The notes under the pieces: model-generated
Databases searched by the model: none
What the model was told of the DNA's origin: nothing
Seen by the model: the letters and a program-made list of their open reading frames with translations, nothing else
Program-made: the position numbers and the translations under genes
NCBI RefSeq assembly: GCF_008084145.1
Contig: NZ_VSDO01000002.1
Location: 434,001 to 498,000 of the forward strand
Direction: 5' to 3'
DNA: 64,000 nucleotides
From: Paenibacillus faecis
GTDB taxonomy: Bacteria > Bacillota > Bacilli > Paenibacillales > Paenibacillaceae
Shown here: positions 1 to 8,021 of the stretch, piece by piece
Layout: each line of letters begins with the position of its first letter
Numbering within the stretch: the stretch's first letter is position 1

Positions 1-1
1 G

Positions 2-877
2 TCGCAGGAAATGAACCGGCTGATCGGGGGACCTGTCCTTCAGGCGTCCCCGCAGCTTAAGGTGGATGTCCATCACCCGGAAGTGGAGCTGCGCGTGGAG
101 ATTCGCGAGCAGGGGGCTTATATTTTCTCCGAAGTGATTCCGGGAGCCGGCGGCTTCCCGCTGGGAACCAACGGCAAGGCGATGCTGCTGCTTTCCGGAG
201 GGATCGACAGCCCGGTCGCGGGATGGTCCGCGATGCGCCGCGGGCTTGAGATCGAATGCGTGCATTTTCACAGCTATCCGTTTACGAGCAAGAGAGCGGA
301 GGAAAAAGTGATCGAGTTGGCGAAAGTATTGTCCCGGTATGCCGGCCAGGTCAAATTGCATCTCGTTCCGTTTACGGAAATTCAAACGTCGCTGGCCAGA
401 ACCGGGCAGGATAATTTGATCATCACGCTGATGCGAAGATCCATGCTTCGGATCGCCACCAGGCTCGCCGAACAAAGCGGCGCGCTGGCGCTCGTCACGG
501 GGGACAGTCTGGGCCAGGTGGCCAGCCAAACGCTGCCCAGCATGAATGTCATCGGGCGGGCTACCGATCTGCCGCTGCTTCGTCCGCTGGTGATGAACGA
601 CAAAGAGGATATCATACAAACGGCGAAAAAAATCGGGACGTATGACCTGTCGATTTTGCCGTATGAAGACTGCTGCACCCTCTTCGTTCCCAAGTCCCCT
701 TCGACGAATCCGAATCTGCGGATTGTGGAGAAGATCGAAGCGGGACTAACGGAGCTCGCCGAGCAGGTGGAGGCTGCCGTGAAGGGCACGGAAACGCTGG
801 TCATCCGGCCGCATGAAGAGGTGAAGCGGAGGTCCGACCAAGAAGAGGGAGCCGCGGTTCCCGACAAATGGTTCTAA
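2..877 (+). CDS. thiI: tRNA 4-thiouridine synthase ThiI (5' end outside window)
   Basis: This is the C-terminal part of ThiI, which activates U8 of tRNA as an adenylate and transfers sulfur to make 4-thiouridine; in some species it also feeds thiamine thiazole synthesis. The open frame runs in from the left edge, so the NFLD domain and most of the THUMP domain are missing. The visible part has the end of THUMP, then the PP-loop ATP-binding motif SGGIDSP, and a YEDCCTLF stretch with the cysteine region typical of the family. It stops soon after, without a rhodanese domain, as usual in Gram-positive ThiI. The internal ATG at 11 is not the real start. A bidirectional terminator follows. Confidence 0.93.
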   Translation, partial: SQEMNRLIGGPVLQASPQLKVDVHHPEVELRVEIREQGAYIFSEVIPGAGGFPLGTNGKAMLLLSGGIDSPVAGWSAMRRGLEIECVHFHSYPFTSKRAEEKVIELAKVLSRYAGQVKLHLVPFTEIQTSLARTGQDNLIITLMRRSMLRIATRLAEQSGALALVTGDSLGQVASQTLPSMNVIGRATDLPLLRPLVMNDKEDIIQTAKKIGTYDLSILPYEDCCTLFVPKSPSTNPNLRIVEKIEAGLTELAEQVEAAVKGTETLVIRPHEEVKRRSDQEEGAAVPDKWF

Positions 878-885
878 AAAAAATA

Positions 886-960
886 GCTCCCGGAAGCCTT
901 CTATATAAGATGAACTCTTTAGTTCAACTTATTTAGATTCGGCTTCGGGAGCGATTTTCT
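886..960. terminator. bidirectional terminator between thiI and terC-like gene
   Basis: Arms GCTCCCGGAAGCC (886-898) and GGCTTCGGGAGC (941-952) pair with one bulged base, and a second small hairpin (TGAACT/AGTTCA) sits in the loop. A T-rich run follows on the + strand and an A-run precedes it, so it can stop both convergent genes. Confidence 0.75.
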
Positions 961-974
961 TTTCCGACAGCTAC

Positions 975-1679
975 TTATCGGGTTGCCGGGTGAGACTTGG
1001 CTTTCTTCTTCTCTCCGCGCTGCTTCTGTTTCTTCAGATAGCCGGCCAACAGAACGCCAGCGACGACCAGGGCAATAAACAGGTACCGCAGCAGAGGGTT
1101 GTCCTCAAAAAAGTGCAGGAAATGCGGCTCTTCGGTAATCATGTGGGATGCGGTGTACGCGAGAACGCCGGCGCCAACGTAGGCGATCCACGGAAACAAG
1201 GTCAACAGTTTGATAAACAGGGTGCTTCCCCAAATGACGATCGGAACGCTGATCAGCAAGCCGATCACCACGAGAATCATATGTTGGCCGGATGCTCCGG
1301 CGACGGCAATCACATTATCGAGCCCCATCGCCGCGTCGGCGATGACGATCGTACGGACGGCGGGCCAAAGCGAATCCTTGGCTTCGATGGAATCGTGGTC
1401 GCCGTCATCGGCGAGCACTTTGTACGCGATGAATATGAGCATAAGGCCGCCGACCGCCAAAAGCCACGGAATTTGCAAAAGCCATACCACGATCAGCGTA
1501 GCCAGAATACGAAGCACAACGGCACCGCCGGTACCGTATAGAATCGCCTTCTTCTGCACGCTTTTCGGAAGTTTACGGGCCGCCATACCGATGACGATGG
1601 CGTTGTCTCCGGCCAGGATCAAATCGATGAATATGATGTTGACCAGAGCGAGAAAAAATGCTGGACTGAATAATTCCAC
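975..1679 (-). CDS. TerC/YjbE-family integral membrane protein
   Basis: A 234-residue multi-pass membrane protein of the TerC family. Members of this family in Bacillus (YkoY, YceF type) export manganese, and others are linked to tellurite resistance; the substrate here is inferred, not shown. The start has the hallmark LILAGDNAIVIGMAAR segment at about residues 20-35, and a second conserved LDNVIAVAG segment near residue 120, both placing acidic and Asn residues in membrane helices. The C-terminus is lysine and arginine rich and probably cytoplasmic. GTG start, with GAGGAAGTGA about eight bases upstream. It is divergent from a paralogue at 1818, and no yybP-ykoY manganese riboswitch is visible between them. 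Confidence 0.85.
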   Translation of the reverse strand: MELFSPAFFLALVNIIFIDLILAGDNAIVIGMAARKLPKSVQKKAILYGTGGAVVLRILATLIVVWLLQIPWLLAVGGLMLIFIAYKVLADDGDHDSIEAKDSLWPAVRTIVIADAAMGLDNVIAVAGASGQHMILVVIGLLISVPIVIWGSTLFIKLLTLFPWIAYVGAGVLAYTASHMITEEPHFLHFFEDNPLLRYLFIALVVAGVLLAGYLKKQKQRGEKKKAKSHPATR

Positions 1680-1817
1680 TTAAAAGTCACTTCCTCTACA
1701 CACGTATATACGAATTATTTAACCAAAAGGATTCATTTGTCCAGATTTTTTATTGCCGACAAAAGTTCAGCATAGCTTGCCCCCTTGGGACATACATGTT
1801 TAGAGGGGGGATGTCTT

Positions 1818-2477
1818 GTGGAACAGTTGCTTCTGCTTTCCGAGATTTTGATTATCAATCTGGTGCTCAGCGGGGATAATGCGCTGGTCATTGCCATGGC
1901 CAGCAAAGACCTGCCGCCGGCGCAGCGTAAGCAGGCGGTCTGGTGGGGAGCTCTCGGCGCGGTGCTGCTGCGTTGTCTCCTAACCTGGATCGCCGTTATT
2001 ATATTGCGGATTCCTTTCATCCAAGCGGCCGGGGGGCTGATGCTTGCCGGAATCGCATTTAAGCTTCTTATGCCGCATGCGGAGGACACCCGGGTGAAGG
2101 AAGCTCGGACGTTATGGCGTGCGGTACAAACGATTTTGGCCGCCGATTTTATCATGAGCCTGGACAATGTTCTTGCCATCGCGGCGATTGCCGAGGGAGA
2201 TCTGGCGATCCTGGTGATCGGTATCGGCATCAGCATTCCGATCGTAGTTTGGGGAAGCAACCTGATTGCCGAATGGCTGCAGCGCTTGCCGATTCTGACC
2301 TACGCCGGTGCGGGAATTTTGGGATATACGGCTGGAGAAATGCTCCTTAACGATCCCAAGCTGGGAGCCCTGCTTGAAACGATCGTGCCGTCGTTGGCGC
2401 ATCTGTTGCCGTTTGTGCTGGCCGCGCTCGTTATTATGTTCGGCTGGGCCCATAAATATAATGCCAATCGCGGGTAA
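1818..2477 (+). CDS. TerC/YjbE-family integral membrane protein (paralogue)
   Basis: A second TerC-family protein of about 219 residues, divergent from the first. It shares the family landmarks NLVLSGDNALVIAMAS near the N-terminus and SLDNVLAIAAIAEG near residue 115, with about seven hydrophobic helices. A metal ion (probably manganese) exporter role is inferred from the family. I chose the GTG at 1818 because GAGGGGGG lies seven bases upstream; a longer frame starting with TTG at 1785 lacks a ribosome binding site. A GC-rich hairpin with a T-run follows the stop. The adjacent divergent paralogue suggests a local duplication. Confidence 0.85.
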   Translation: MEQLLLLSEILIINLVLSGDNALVIAMASKDLPPAQRKQAVWWGALGAVLLRCLLTWIAVIILRIPFIQAAGGLMLAGIAFKLLMPHAEDTRVKEARTLWRAVQTILAADFIMSLDNVLAIAAIAEGDLAILVIGIGISIPIVVWGSNLIAEWLQRLPILTYAGAGILGYTAGEMLLNDPKLGALLETIVPSLAHLLPFVLAALVIMFGWAHKYNANRG

Positions 2478-2518
2478 TTCAAAATGTGTCGTCCAGACGG
2501 GCGGCCTGCAAAAAATCA

Positions 2519-2552
2519 TTCCGTCGCCGCGCGGCGGAGTGGTTTTTTTTGC
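2519..2552 (+). terminator. terminator after second terC-like gene
   Basis: A short GC-rich hairpin (TCGCCG/CGGCGG around 2525-2538) is followed by GTGG and then eight T residues at 2543-2550. Confidence 0.6.
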
Positions 2553-2637
2553 TTTGTTCGTGATAAACTGGAATGAGAAGGAAGTCGACATTTGCTGCGG
2601 CCTGTCCTTCATTGTCATCTGGAAGGTGTGTGATGGG

Positions 2638-3132
2638 ATGTCCGATAACAACAAACTCACGACGGGAATACTGATTTTGGCCGCAGGTATCGTCATCCTG
2701 CTGGGAAAGCTCGGGGTGTTCAGCTTTTTGGGCAAGGCGCTTTGGCCTTTGATTCTGCTGGTCCCGGGGATTATTTTTCATCTGTGGCATTTTTGGCGGA
2801 AAGGGCCTTCCGAACTGCTTCTGCCGGGTGGAATACTGGTCGTTTACAGTATTCTGTTCTTCATTGCGAATTTCTGGGGTTGGCATACGTTCAAGTACAC
2901 TTGGCCCGGACTGATTCTCGGCATTGCGGTCGGGCTCTATGAATATGAGTATTTCTCCAAAATGCGTCAAAGCGGCGTTTTGCTCGCAGCCGTCATCTTA
3001 GCGGCCGTGTCCGTCATCTGCTTCGGATTTACACTGTTCTCGCTGGCGCTGATCTATGTGGTGGCCATCGTCTTGATCGCCGTCGGAACCTGGCTGATCG
3101 CCGCCCGTGGCAAAACCCGGCGCAATTGGTAA
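2638..3132 (+). CDS. LiaI/LiaF-like transmembrane protein (DUF5668 type)
   Basis: A 164-residue protein made almost entirely of short hydrophobic helices. The N-terminal pattern, TGILILAAGIVILLGKLG then a WPLILLVPG motif, is typical of the membrane region shared by LiaI and LiaF-like proteins, some of which sense or answer envelope stress. I see no cytoplasmic LiaF C-terminal domain and no LiaRS-type two-component system nearby, so a stress-sensing role is only a guess. ATG at 2638 is chosen as the first residue of the conserved region, with GGAAGG about 11 bases upstream. The open frame continues upstream to 2308 only because it overlaps the previous gene in another frame. Confidence 0.65.
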   Translation: MSDNNKLTTGILILAAGIVILLGKLGVFSFLGKALWPLILLVPGIIFHLWHFWRKGPSELLLPGGILVVYSILFFIANFWGWHTFKYTWPGLILGIAVGLYEYEYFSKMRQSGVLLAAVILAAVSVICFGFTLFSLALIYVVAIVLIAVGTWLIAARGKTRRNW

Positions 3133-3148
3133 TACCGCAGAGAAGTTC

Positions 3149-3176
3149 TTGAAATTTTCATGATTTTGCGTATAAT
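3149..3176 (+). promoter_or_regulatory. SigA promoter for typA
   Basis: TTGAAA at 3149-3154 and a perfect TATAAT at 3171-3176 with a 16-base spacer. Predicted transcription start is near 3183, which leaves a leader of about 115 bases before typA. Confidence 0.7.
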
Positions 3177-3190
3177 ATAAGGGATATGTC

Positions 3191-3227
3191 CAAGCGTCGG
3201 TGATGTGAATTATCCGACGCTTGTTTT
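3191..3227 (+). other. leader hairpin upstream of typA (possible attenuator)
   Basis: CAAGCGTCGG (3191-3200) pairs perfectly with CCGACGCTTG (3214-3223) and is followed by TTTTGTGG. It lies just after the predicted start of the typA transcript. The T-run is short, so it may be a weak terminator or only a stabilising 5' hairpin. Confidence 0.5.
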
Positions 3228-3296
3228 GTGGTGAATCAAGCTAATCCAAGCTTTATGGAATAAGTAAACAGAGATGAAAGGATTTGGAGAAAACCC

Positions 3297-5138
3297 ATGC
3301 ATGAAAGAAAAAACATTCGCAACATTGCGATTATTGCCCACGTCGACCACGGCAAAACGACGCTTGTCGACAAGCTGCTCCAGCAATCCGGCATTTATCG
3401 GGAGAACGAAGCCGTTCAAGAACGCGCGATGGATTCCAACGATCTTGAGCGGGAACGCGGGATTACGATTTTGGCGAAGAACACCGCCATCACGTATAAA
3501 GATTATTTGATCAACATCGTGGACACCCCGGGACACGCCGATTTTGGCGGCGAGGTGGAGCGGATCATGAAGATGGTCGACGGCGTGCTGCTCGTTGTCG
3601 ACGCGTACGAAGGCTGTATGCCGCAGACGAAGTTCGTGCTACGCAAAGCGCTGGAGCATCAACTGACTCCGATCGTGGTCGTCAACAAAATCGACCGTCC
3701 GGCCGCTCGCCCGGCGGAAGTGATCGACGAGGTTCTCGATTTGTTCATTGAACTCGAAGCCAATGATGAGCAGCTGGAATTCCCGGTTGTCTATGCTTCC
3801 GCACTCAACGGAACCTCCAGTCTGGATCCGGAGAAGCAGGACGAGAACATGCTCGCTTTGTATGAGACGATTGTCGAACATATCCCGGCGCCGACCGAGA
3901 AAGTGGATGAACCGCTGCAGTTCCTGGTGACGCTGATGGATTATAACGAATACCTGGGCCGGATCGCCATCGGCCGCGTCAACCGGGGGGTCATTCGTCA
4001 AGGCCAGAGCGTGGCGGTGATGACCCGCGAAGGCGGCAAGAAAATGGCGAGAATCGAGAAGCTGTTCGGATTCCAAGGGTTGAAGCGGGTGGAGATCGAG
4101 GAAGCGGGCGCCGGCGATATCGTGGCGATCGCGGGAATCAAGGACATCAACATCGGGGAAACGATCGCGGACCCGAACCAGCCGGAAGCGTTGCCGGTTC
4201 TGAAAATCGATGAGCCTACCCTGCAGATGACCTTCCTCGTGAACAACAGCCCGTTTGCGGGACGCGAAGGCAAATGGGTCACCTCGCGGAAATTGCGCGA
4301 GCGTCTCTTTAAAGAACTGGAGACCGACGTTTCGCTCCGCGTGGATGAAACGGACAGCCCGGACGCATTCATCGTATCCGGCCGCGGTGAGCTTCATCTC
4401 GGAATTCTGATCGAGAATATGCGCCGCGAAGGCTATGAGCTTCAGGTTTCGAAGCCGGAGGTTATCATTAAGGAAATCGACGGCGTCAAAATGGAACCGA
4501 TCGAACGCCTGCTGATCGACGTACCGGAGGAAAGCATGGGCGCCGTAATGGAAAGCCTCGGCTCCCGCAAAGCGGAGATGGTGAACATGATCAATACGGG
4601 GACGGGACAAGTCCGGCTTGAGTTCCTGATTCCCGCCCGCGGTCTGATCGGCTACACCACGCATTTCCTGACCTTGACGCGCGGTTACGGCGTGATGAAT
4701 CATGCGTACGACAGCTATGGACCGTTGGTGGGCGGACAGGTCGGCGGACGACATGAAGGCGTGCTGGTGTCCAGCGAAAACGGCGTTTCCACGCTGTATG
4801 GCATCCTGTCGATCGAGGATCGGGGAACTTTGTTTGTCGAGCCGGGTACGGAGATTTATGAGGGAATGATCGTCGGCGAACATAACCGCGATAACGACAT
4901 CGTCGTCAATATTTGTAAAGAGAAGCAATTGACCAACGTGCGTTCGGCGACGAAAGACGAGACGGTCAAAATGAAAACGCCGCGTCTCTTTTCTCTGGAA
5001 CAAGCGCTGGAATATTTGAACGATGATGAATATTGCGAAGTGACGCCGAAATCGGTCAGACTCCGCAAGAAAATTTTGAACAAGAGCGAGCGCGAACGTG
5101 CGGAAAAACACCGCAAAAACGCGGAAGCCAATCTATAA
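3297..5138 (+). CDS. typA: ribosome-associated GTPase TypA/BipA
   Basis: TypA (BipA) is a translational GTPase related to EF-G that binds the ribosome and helps 50S assembly and growth under stress such as cold. The 613-residue length is normal. The G domain shows AHVDHGKTT at residues 14-22, ERERGITI in switch I, DTPGH at 76-80 and NKID at 130-133. Later parts match EF-G-like domains and the TypA-specific C-terminus, with [16 protein letters not shown] about two-thirds along. ATG with GGAGA six bases upstream. It has its own SigA promoter and a structured leader. The neighbour downstream is ylaH-like, as in the Bacillus subtilis ylaG-ylaH-ylaK region. Confidence 0.97.
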   Translation: MHERKNIRNIAIIAHVDHGKTTLVDKLLQQSGIYRENEAVQERAMDSNDLERERGITILAKNTAITYKDYLINIVDTPGHADFGGEVERIMKMVDGVLLVVDAYEGCMPQTKFVLRKALEHQLTPIVVVNKIDRPAARPAEVIDEVLDLFIELEANDEQLEFPVVYASALNGTSSLDPEKQDENMLALYETIVEHIPAPTEKVDEPLQFLVTLMDYNEYLGRIAIGRVNRGVIRQGQSVAVMTREGGKKMARIEKLFGFQGLKRVEIEEAGAGDIVAIAGIKDINIGETIADPNQPEALPVLKIDEPTLQMTFLVNNSPFAGREGKWVTSRKLRERLFKELETDVSLRVDETDSPDAFIVSGRGELHLGILIENMRREGYELQVSKPEVIIKEIDGVKMEPIERLLIDVPEESMGAVMESLGSRKAEMVNMINTGTGQVRLEFLIPARGLIGYTTHFLTLTRGYGVMNHAYDSYGPLVGGQVGGRHEGVLVSSENGVSTLYGILSIEDRGTLFVEPGTEIYEGMIVGEHNRDNDIVVNICKEKQLTNVRSATKDETVKMKTPRLFSLEQALEYLNDDEYCEVTPKSVRLRKKILNKSERERAEKHRKNAEANL

Positions 5139-5188
5139 TTCATCACAAATAGTAATTCATGAATGAAACCATGAAGGAGGGACCCGTC

Positions 5189-5512
5189 TTGCAGGCTTGG
5201 TTCGCGCAAAATCCGGTCATTTCATATCTACTCATTTTTGTCCTGGTGATTTTCGTGTACAACAAAGTGTTTCGCACGGGGCAGAAACTCCCGCTACTCA
5301 AGGAGATCCTGCTGTACGTGCTGATGGCGATCGGGTCTTTCCTTTTGCTGATTTTTCAGATTGACAAGCTGCCGATTATTCAATGTCTCCTTGTCGCCGT
5401 TGTTTTGATGCTGATGGTGCGGATTCGCTACTTTGTCGAAGGGCGCCGCAAGCGGAAGCAGGAGGCGGCCGCCCCATCTGGGCAAGGAACGGCAGCTAAC
5501 AAACAAGAGTAG
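5189..5512 (+). CDS. ylaH: YlaH-like small membrane protein
   Basis: A 107-residue protein of unknown function with three hydrophobic helices and a basic, charged tail rich in Arg, Lys and Ala. It resembles YlaH of Bacillus subtilis in size, topology and position directly after typA. I chose the TTG at 5189 because AAGGAGG ends eight bases before it; an ATG at 5159 in the same frame would put the ribosome binding site inside the gene. The spacing from typA (50 bases) and lack of a terminator suggest co-transcription. Confidence 0.7.
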   Translation: MQAWFAQNPVISYLLIFVLVIFVYNKVFRTGQKLPLLKEILLYVLMAIGSFLLLIFQIDKLPIIQCLLVAVVLMLMVRIRYFVEGRRKRKQEAAAPSGQGTAANKQE

Positions 5513-5594
5513 CCGTAAACCGACGTAACTTTTAAAGCATGAGGATCGTCCTTATTAACACGACTATTTTACTTGAAATCAGGTGTTATATTTC

Positions 5595-6680
5595 ATGAGT
5601 TCTGATCGCAGCGGGCTGCCCCCACGGGGGAAGAGCCAAAAGAGCACATCCAAAACTTCGAAGCCCAGGAAGAAAAAGAAGAAGTCGGGCGGAAAAACGT
5701 TTCTCAAAATAATTCTCAGCCTGATGATCTTCGCCGTTGTCGGCGTGGGGGCTTACGCCGGTTATCTGTATCTGACCATGGACAAGGTGATTGACGATAC
5801 CGGAACCTCCGGCACAGTGGCTCCCGAAAAATCCGCCAAAGTCAAACCGCTTACGATGCTGCTGCTCGGCACGGATTACCGCAAGGAGACGGGAACGCAT
5901 CTGAGCGACGTCATGATGGTGGTGGCGATGAATCCGGAGACGAAATCAGCCACGGTAGTATCGCTGCCGCGGGACACCCTTCTTGAATTGGACGGCTATC
6001 GGCCGGATAAGTTAAATGCCTATTACCCGAACTTCCTGGCCGCCGAGAAGAAGTCGGGCATCCCTGCGGAGCAGGAGATGAAGACGATGATCGGGAAGTA
6101 TTTCGATCTGCCGATCGATTATGTGACCGTGGTGAACTTCCAGGGTTTCCGCGATGTGGTTGACGCGCTCGGGGGCGTCGATGTCAATGTCGATGCGAAC
6201 ATGTGTTATCGGGACAGAGCCGACGGCACCGATATTAATTTGAAGGCGGGGCCGCAGCATTTGAACGGGGAGGATGCGCTCGGTTATGTACGGTATCGGA
6301 AATCGAACTGTAAACCGAGAACGAAAGCGTCCGACGACTTCGACCGGAACCGGCGGCAAAACGAGGTGCTTCACGCTTTGATCGACCAGGCCAAGTCGCT
6401 GAACGGCGTACTTGGCGCAGGCAAGGTCATCGAATCCGTCGGCAAGAATATGGAGACCGACCTGGAATCCGAGCAAATGAAGAATATGATCTCCACTTAC
6501 TGGAACATCTCGAAGGAGAACGTGGATTTTGTCCCGGTTACGGGGCGGTGGAAAAGCCCTTATGTTTACCTGAGCGAGAAAGAGTTTGAAAAGGCCAAGC
6601 AGGCGTTGAAAGACGAGCTTGCCGGAACCAAGCCGGCGGCCTCGGAAGATACATCGGGAACGGTACAAGCGGGCGAGTAA
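5595..6680 (+). CDS. LCP-family (LytR-CpsA-Psr) cell-wall polymer ligase
   Basis: LCP enzymes move teichoic acid or other anionic polymers from undecaprenyl pyrophosphate to peptidoglycan on the outer face of the membrane. This 361-residue protein has a lysine-rich cytoplasmic N-terminus, one transmembrane helix at about residues 36-60, and an extracellular LCP domain starting at MLLLGTDYR, with SLPRDT and LNAYYPN segments that supply conserved Arg and Asp residues, and later GYVRYR and DFDRNRRQ. The C-terminus is a short linker. ATG 5595 is chosen with AGGTG about nine bases upstream; an in-frame GTG at 5583 is inside that site. TagTUV-type function is likely but the polymer cannot be told from sequence. 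Confidence 0.88.
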   Translation: MSSDRSGLPPRGKSQKSTSKTSKPRKKKKKSGGKTFLKIILSLMIFAVVGVGAYAGYLYLTMDKVIDDTGTSGTVAPEKSAKVKPLTMLLLGTDYRKETGTHLSDVMMVVAMNPETKSATVVSLPRDTLLELDGYRPDKLNAYYPNFLAAEKKSGIPAEQEMKTMIGKYFDLPIDYVTVVNFQGFRDVVDALGGVDVNVDANMCYRDRADGTDINLKAGPQHLNGEDALGYVRYRKSNCKPRTKASDDFDRNRRQNEVLHALIDQAKSLNGVLGAGKVIESVGKNMETDLESEQMKNMISTYWNISKENVDFVPVTGRWKSPYVYLSEKEFEKAKQALKDELAGTKPAASEDTSGTVQAGE

Positions 6681-6683
6681 GGA

Positions 6684-6713
6684 TTGAATGCAAGTTTTCG
6701 GCAATGTTATAAT
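6684..6713 (+). promoter_or_regulatory. SigA promoter for the oxidase-like gene at 6753
   Basis: TTGAAT at 6684-6689 and TATAAT at 6708-6713 with an 18-base spacer, ending 39 bases before the ATG. Confidence 0.6.
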
Positions 6714-6752
6714 ACAATTGATATTAGTAATTTGTATTTCAGGAGGGCTGGC

Positions 6753-7208
6753 ATGATGTCCGAACTCGTTACCCAATTGTCCGAAGCCTTGTACACCGCA
6801 TTTCAATCCGAAACTTTCGTACTTCTAAGCACGGTGGATGAAGAAACCGGCGGACCGACCTCCAGCGCGATTTCCTGGATTTACGCCCGGGATTATTCCA
6901 CCCTGCGCTTTGCCTTGGATCACAGATCAAGGCTGGTTCGCAACATCATGGCCCATCCGAGAATTACGGTTACGGTGTTTGGCGAGGAAACGATTTATGC
7001 GATAAACGGCAAAGCGGAAGTGGTGCAGGACCCGCTTGAAGGGGTCCCTTTCAAAATGTGCTGCTTCGATCTGAAGATCGATGCGGTTCGCAATGCGCTG
7101 TTTTATGGAGCACAGCTTGCGTCCGCGCCGACCTATGCCAAGGTCTATGATCAGCGCGCGGCGGAAATGCTGGACAACCAGGTTTTTGCCGCAATGAAAA
7201 AAGCCTAG
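6753..7208 (+). CDS. pyridoxamine 5'-phosphate oxidase-like flavin/heme-binding protein
   Basis: A 151-residue protein with the split-barrel fold pattern of the pyridoxamine phosphate oxidase-like superfamily: an N-terminal helix, then FVLLSTVDEETGGPTSSAI, a SWIYARD strand, RLVRNIMAHPRITVTVFG and a short C-terminal helix. Members bind FMN, F420 or heme; the substrate cannot be read from the sequence. True pyridoxal phosphate synthesis is unlikely, because the protein is short. ATG at 6753 is followed directly by a second ATG at 6756, and AGGAGG lies six or nine bases upstream. It has its own promoter and its stop codon lies inside a bidirectional terminator. Confidence 0.7.
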   Translation: MMSELVTQLSEALYTAFQSETFVLLSTVDEETGGPTSSAISWIYARDYSTLRFALDHRSRLVRNIMAHPRITVTVFGEETIYAINGKAEVVQDPLEGVPFKMCCFDLKIDAVRNALFYGAQLASAPTYAKVYDQRAAEMLDNQVFAAMKKA

Positions 7209-7235
7209 CGATTTTTTTCGCTGGGCTTTTTCTTT
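7202..7235. terminator. bidirectional terminator
   Basis: AGCCTAGCGA (7202-7211) and TCGCTGGGCT (7218-7227) form a 10-bp stem with one G-T pair; T-runs follow on both strands. It contains the stop codon of the + strand gene and lies just after the stop of the - strand lipoprotein gene. Confidence 0.8.
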
Positions 7236-7251
7236 TGGACATCCCCGGCGG

Positions 7252-7902
7252 TTATCTTCCGGGTGCCATGTTCATTTGCCGCTGCGTTCTATTGCCGGTG
7301 CCGTTAGGGTGATTCCCAGGGGCAGTTTGGTTCGTGCCATCGGTACGATTCCCGGTGCCGCCCTGATTTTGACCCTCCCGGGGGTGCGTATCGGCCGGCA
7401 TTTGCGGAACGATCCGACCGATAATGTCCGCCAGCTCCGTGGCGAATCCGGCAACCGGTTGGCCGTTCGCGATTTTGTTGCCGATTTCGGTGATGCGCTG
7501 GTTGAGATCGATATCGGCGGTGACGATCGCTCCGGCTCCGTGCGGGTCTTTCCGCAGCGCCTCGGCCGCCGCGTATTTAATGCTTCCGACCCGGGCCCGT
7601 TCCAGCTTGGCGTCAACGTCGATGCCGACGACCGCGGTTTTGCCCAAAATCACGCAATGGGCCCCACGGACGCCGGGAATACGTCTAACGAGCTCTTCCA
7701 GATGAGCCTGGCGATCCTGTTGCGACATCGTTCCGTCTACGTTATTTTTTCTTATTCCGTTTCCTAATTCGTTGCCGCCTCGCATCCGTTGAACCTGGTT
7801 CGCATGCGTTTGATCCTGAGGAGAGGGTGATGCATTTCTAGAACCTGTGGCACAACTGGTAAGCAGAAACATCGTCATAAACAAACACAGCCATATTCGC
7901 AT
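7252..7902 (-). CDS. ylaJ: YhcN/YlaJ-family sporulation lipoprotein
   Basis: A 216-residue lipoprotein with a short signal peptide and lipobox LLTSC (Cys17). The central region, EELVRRIPGVRGAHCVILGKT then VGIDVDA and AAEALRKDP, is the YhcN/YlaJ family domain found in forespore-made lipoproteins of the spore inner membrane that affect germination. The tail is a low-complexity Gly-Asn-Thr-rich extension. ATG with GAAAGGA upstream. The gene is divergent from ylaK, as part of a rearranged yla block. A forespore-type promoter is possible upstream: TAACATTTCC at 7950-7959 on the + strand reads GGAAATGTTA on the gene strand. The family call is firm; the exact role is inferred. Confidence 0.85.
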   Translation of the reverse strand: MRIWLCLFMTMFLLTSCATGSRNASPSPQDQTHANQVQRMRGGNELGNGIRKNNVDGTMSQQDRQAHLEELVRRIPGVRGAHCVILGKTAVVGIDVDAKLERARVGSIKYAAAEALRKDPHGAGAIVTADIDLNQRITEIGNKIANGQPVAGFATELADIIGRIVPQMPADTHPREGQNQGGTGNRTDGTNQTAPGNHPNGTGNRTQRQMNMAPGR

Positions 7903-7949
7903 TAAGCTGACCCGTCCTTTCTATAAGGAATTTGATTGCCTCTACCCCA

Positions 7950-7982
7950 TAACATTTCCCGGACGGGAAAAAGTATGTATGC
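7950..7982 (-). promoter_or_regulatory. possible SigF/SigG-type promoter for ylaJ
   Basis: On the - strand, GGAAATGTTA (7959-7950) fits the SigF -10 pattern GGNRANANTW except at one position. Upstream elements ACATA (14-base spacer) or GCATA (18-base spacer) resemble forespore -35 sequences. The inverted repeat TTTCCC-GGAC-GGGAAA (7955-7970) overlaps it. Confidence 0.35.
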
Positions 7983-8021
7983 GAATCCGGGCTGCAAGAT
8001 TTCCGGTTGGAGGGGATTTCC

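Noticed and set aside
1680..1817. yybP-ykoY manganese riboswitch between the TerC genes
   Set aside because: The gap is too short once both ribosome binding sites are removed and the conserved core sequences are not seen.
3639..5111. 490-codon open frame on the - strand inside typA
   Set aside because: It is a shadow of the typA coding pattern, with no ribosome binding site and no recognisable protein features; typA is certain.
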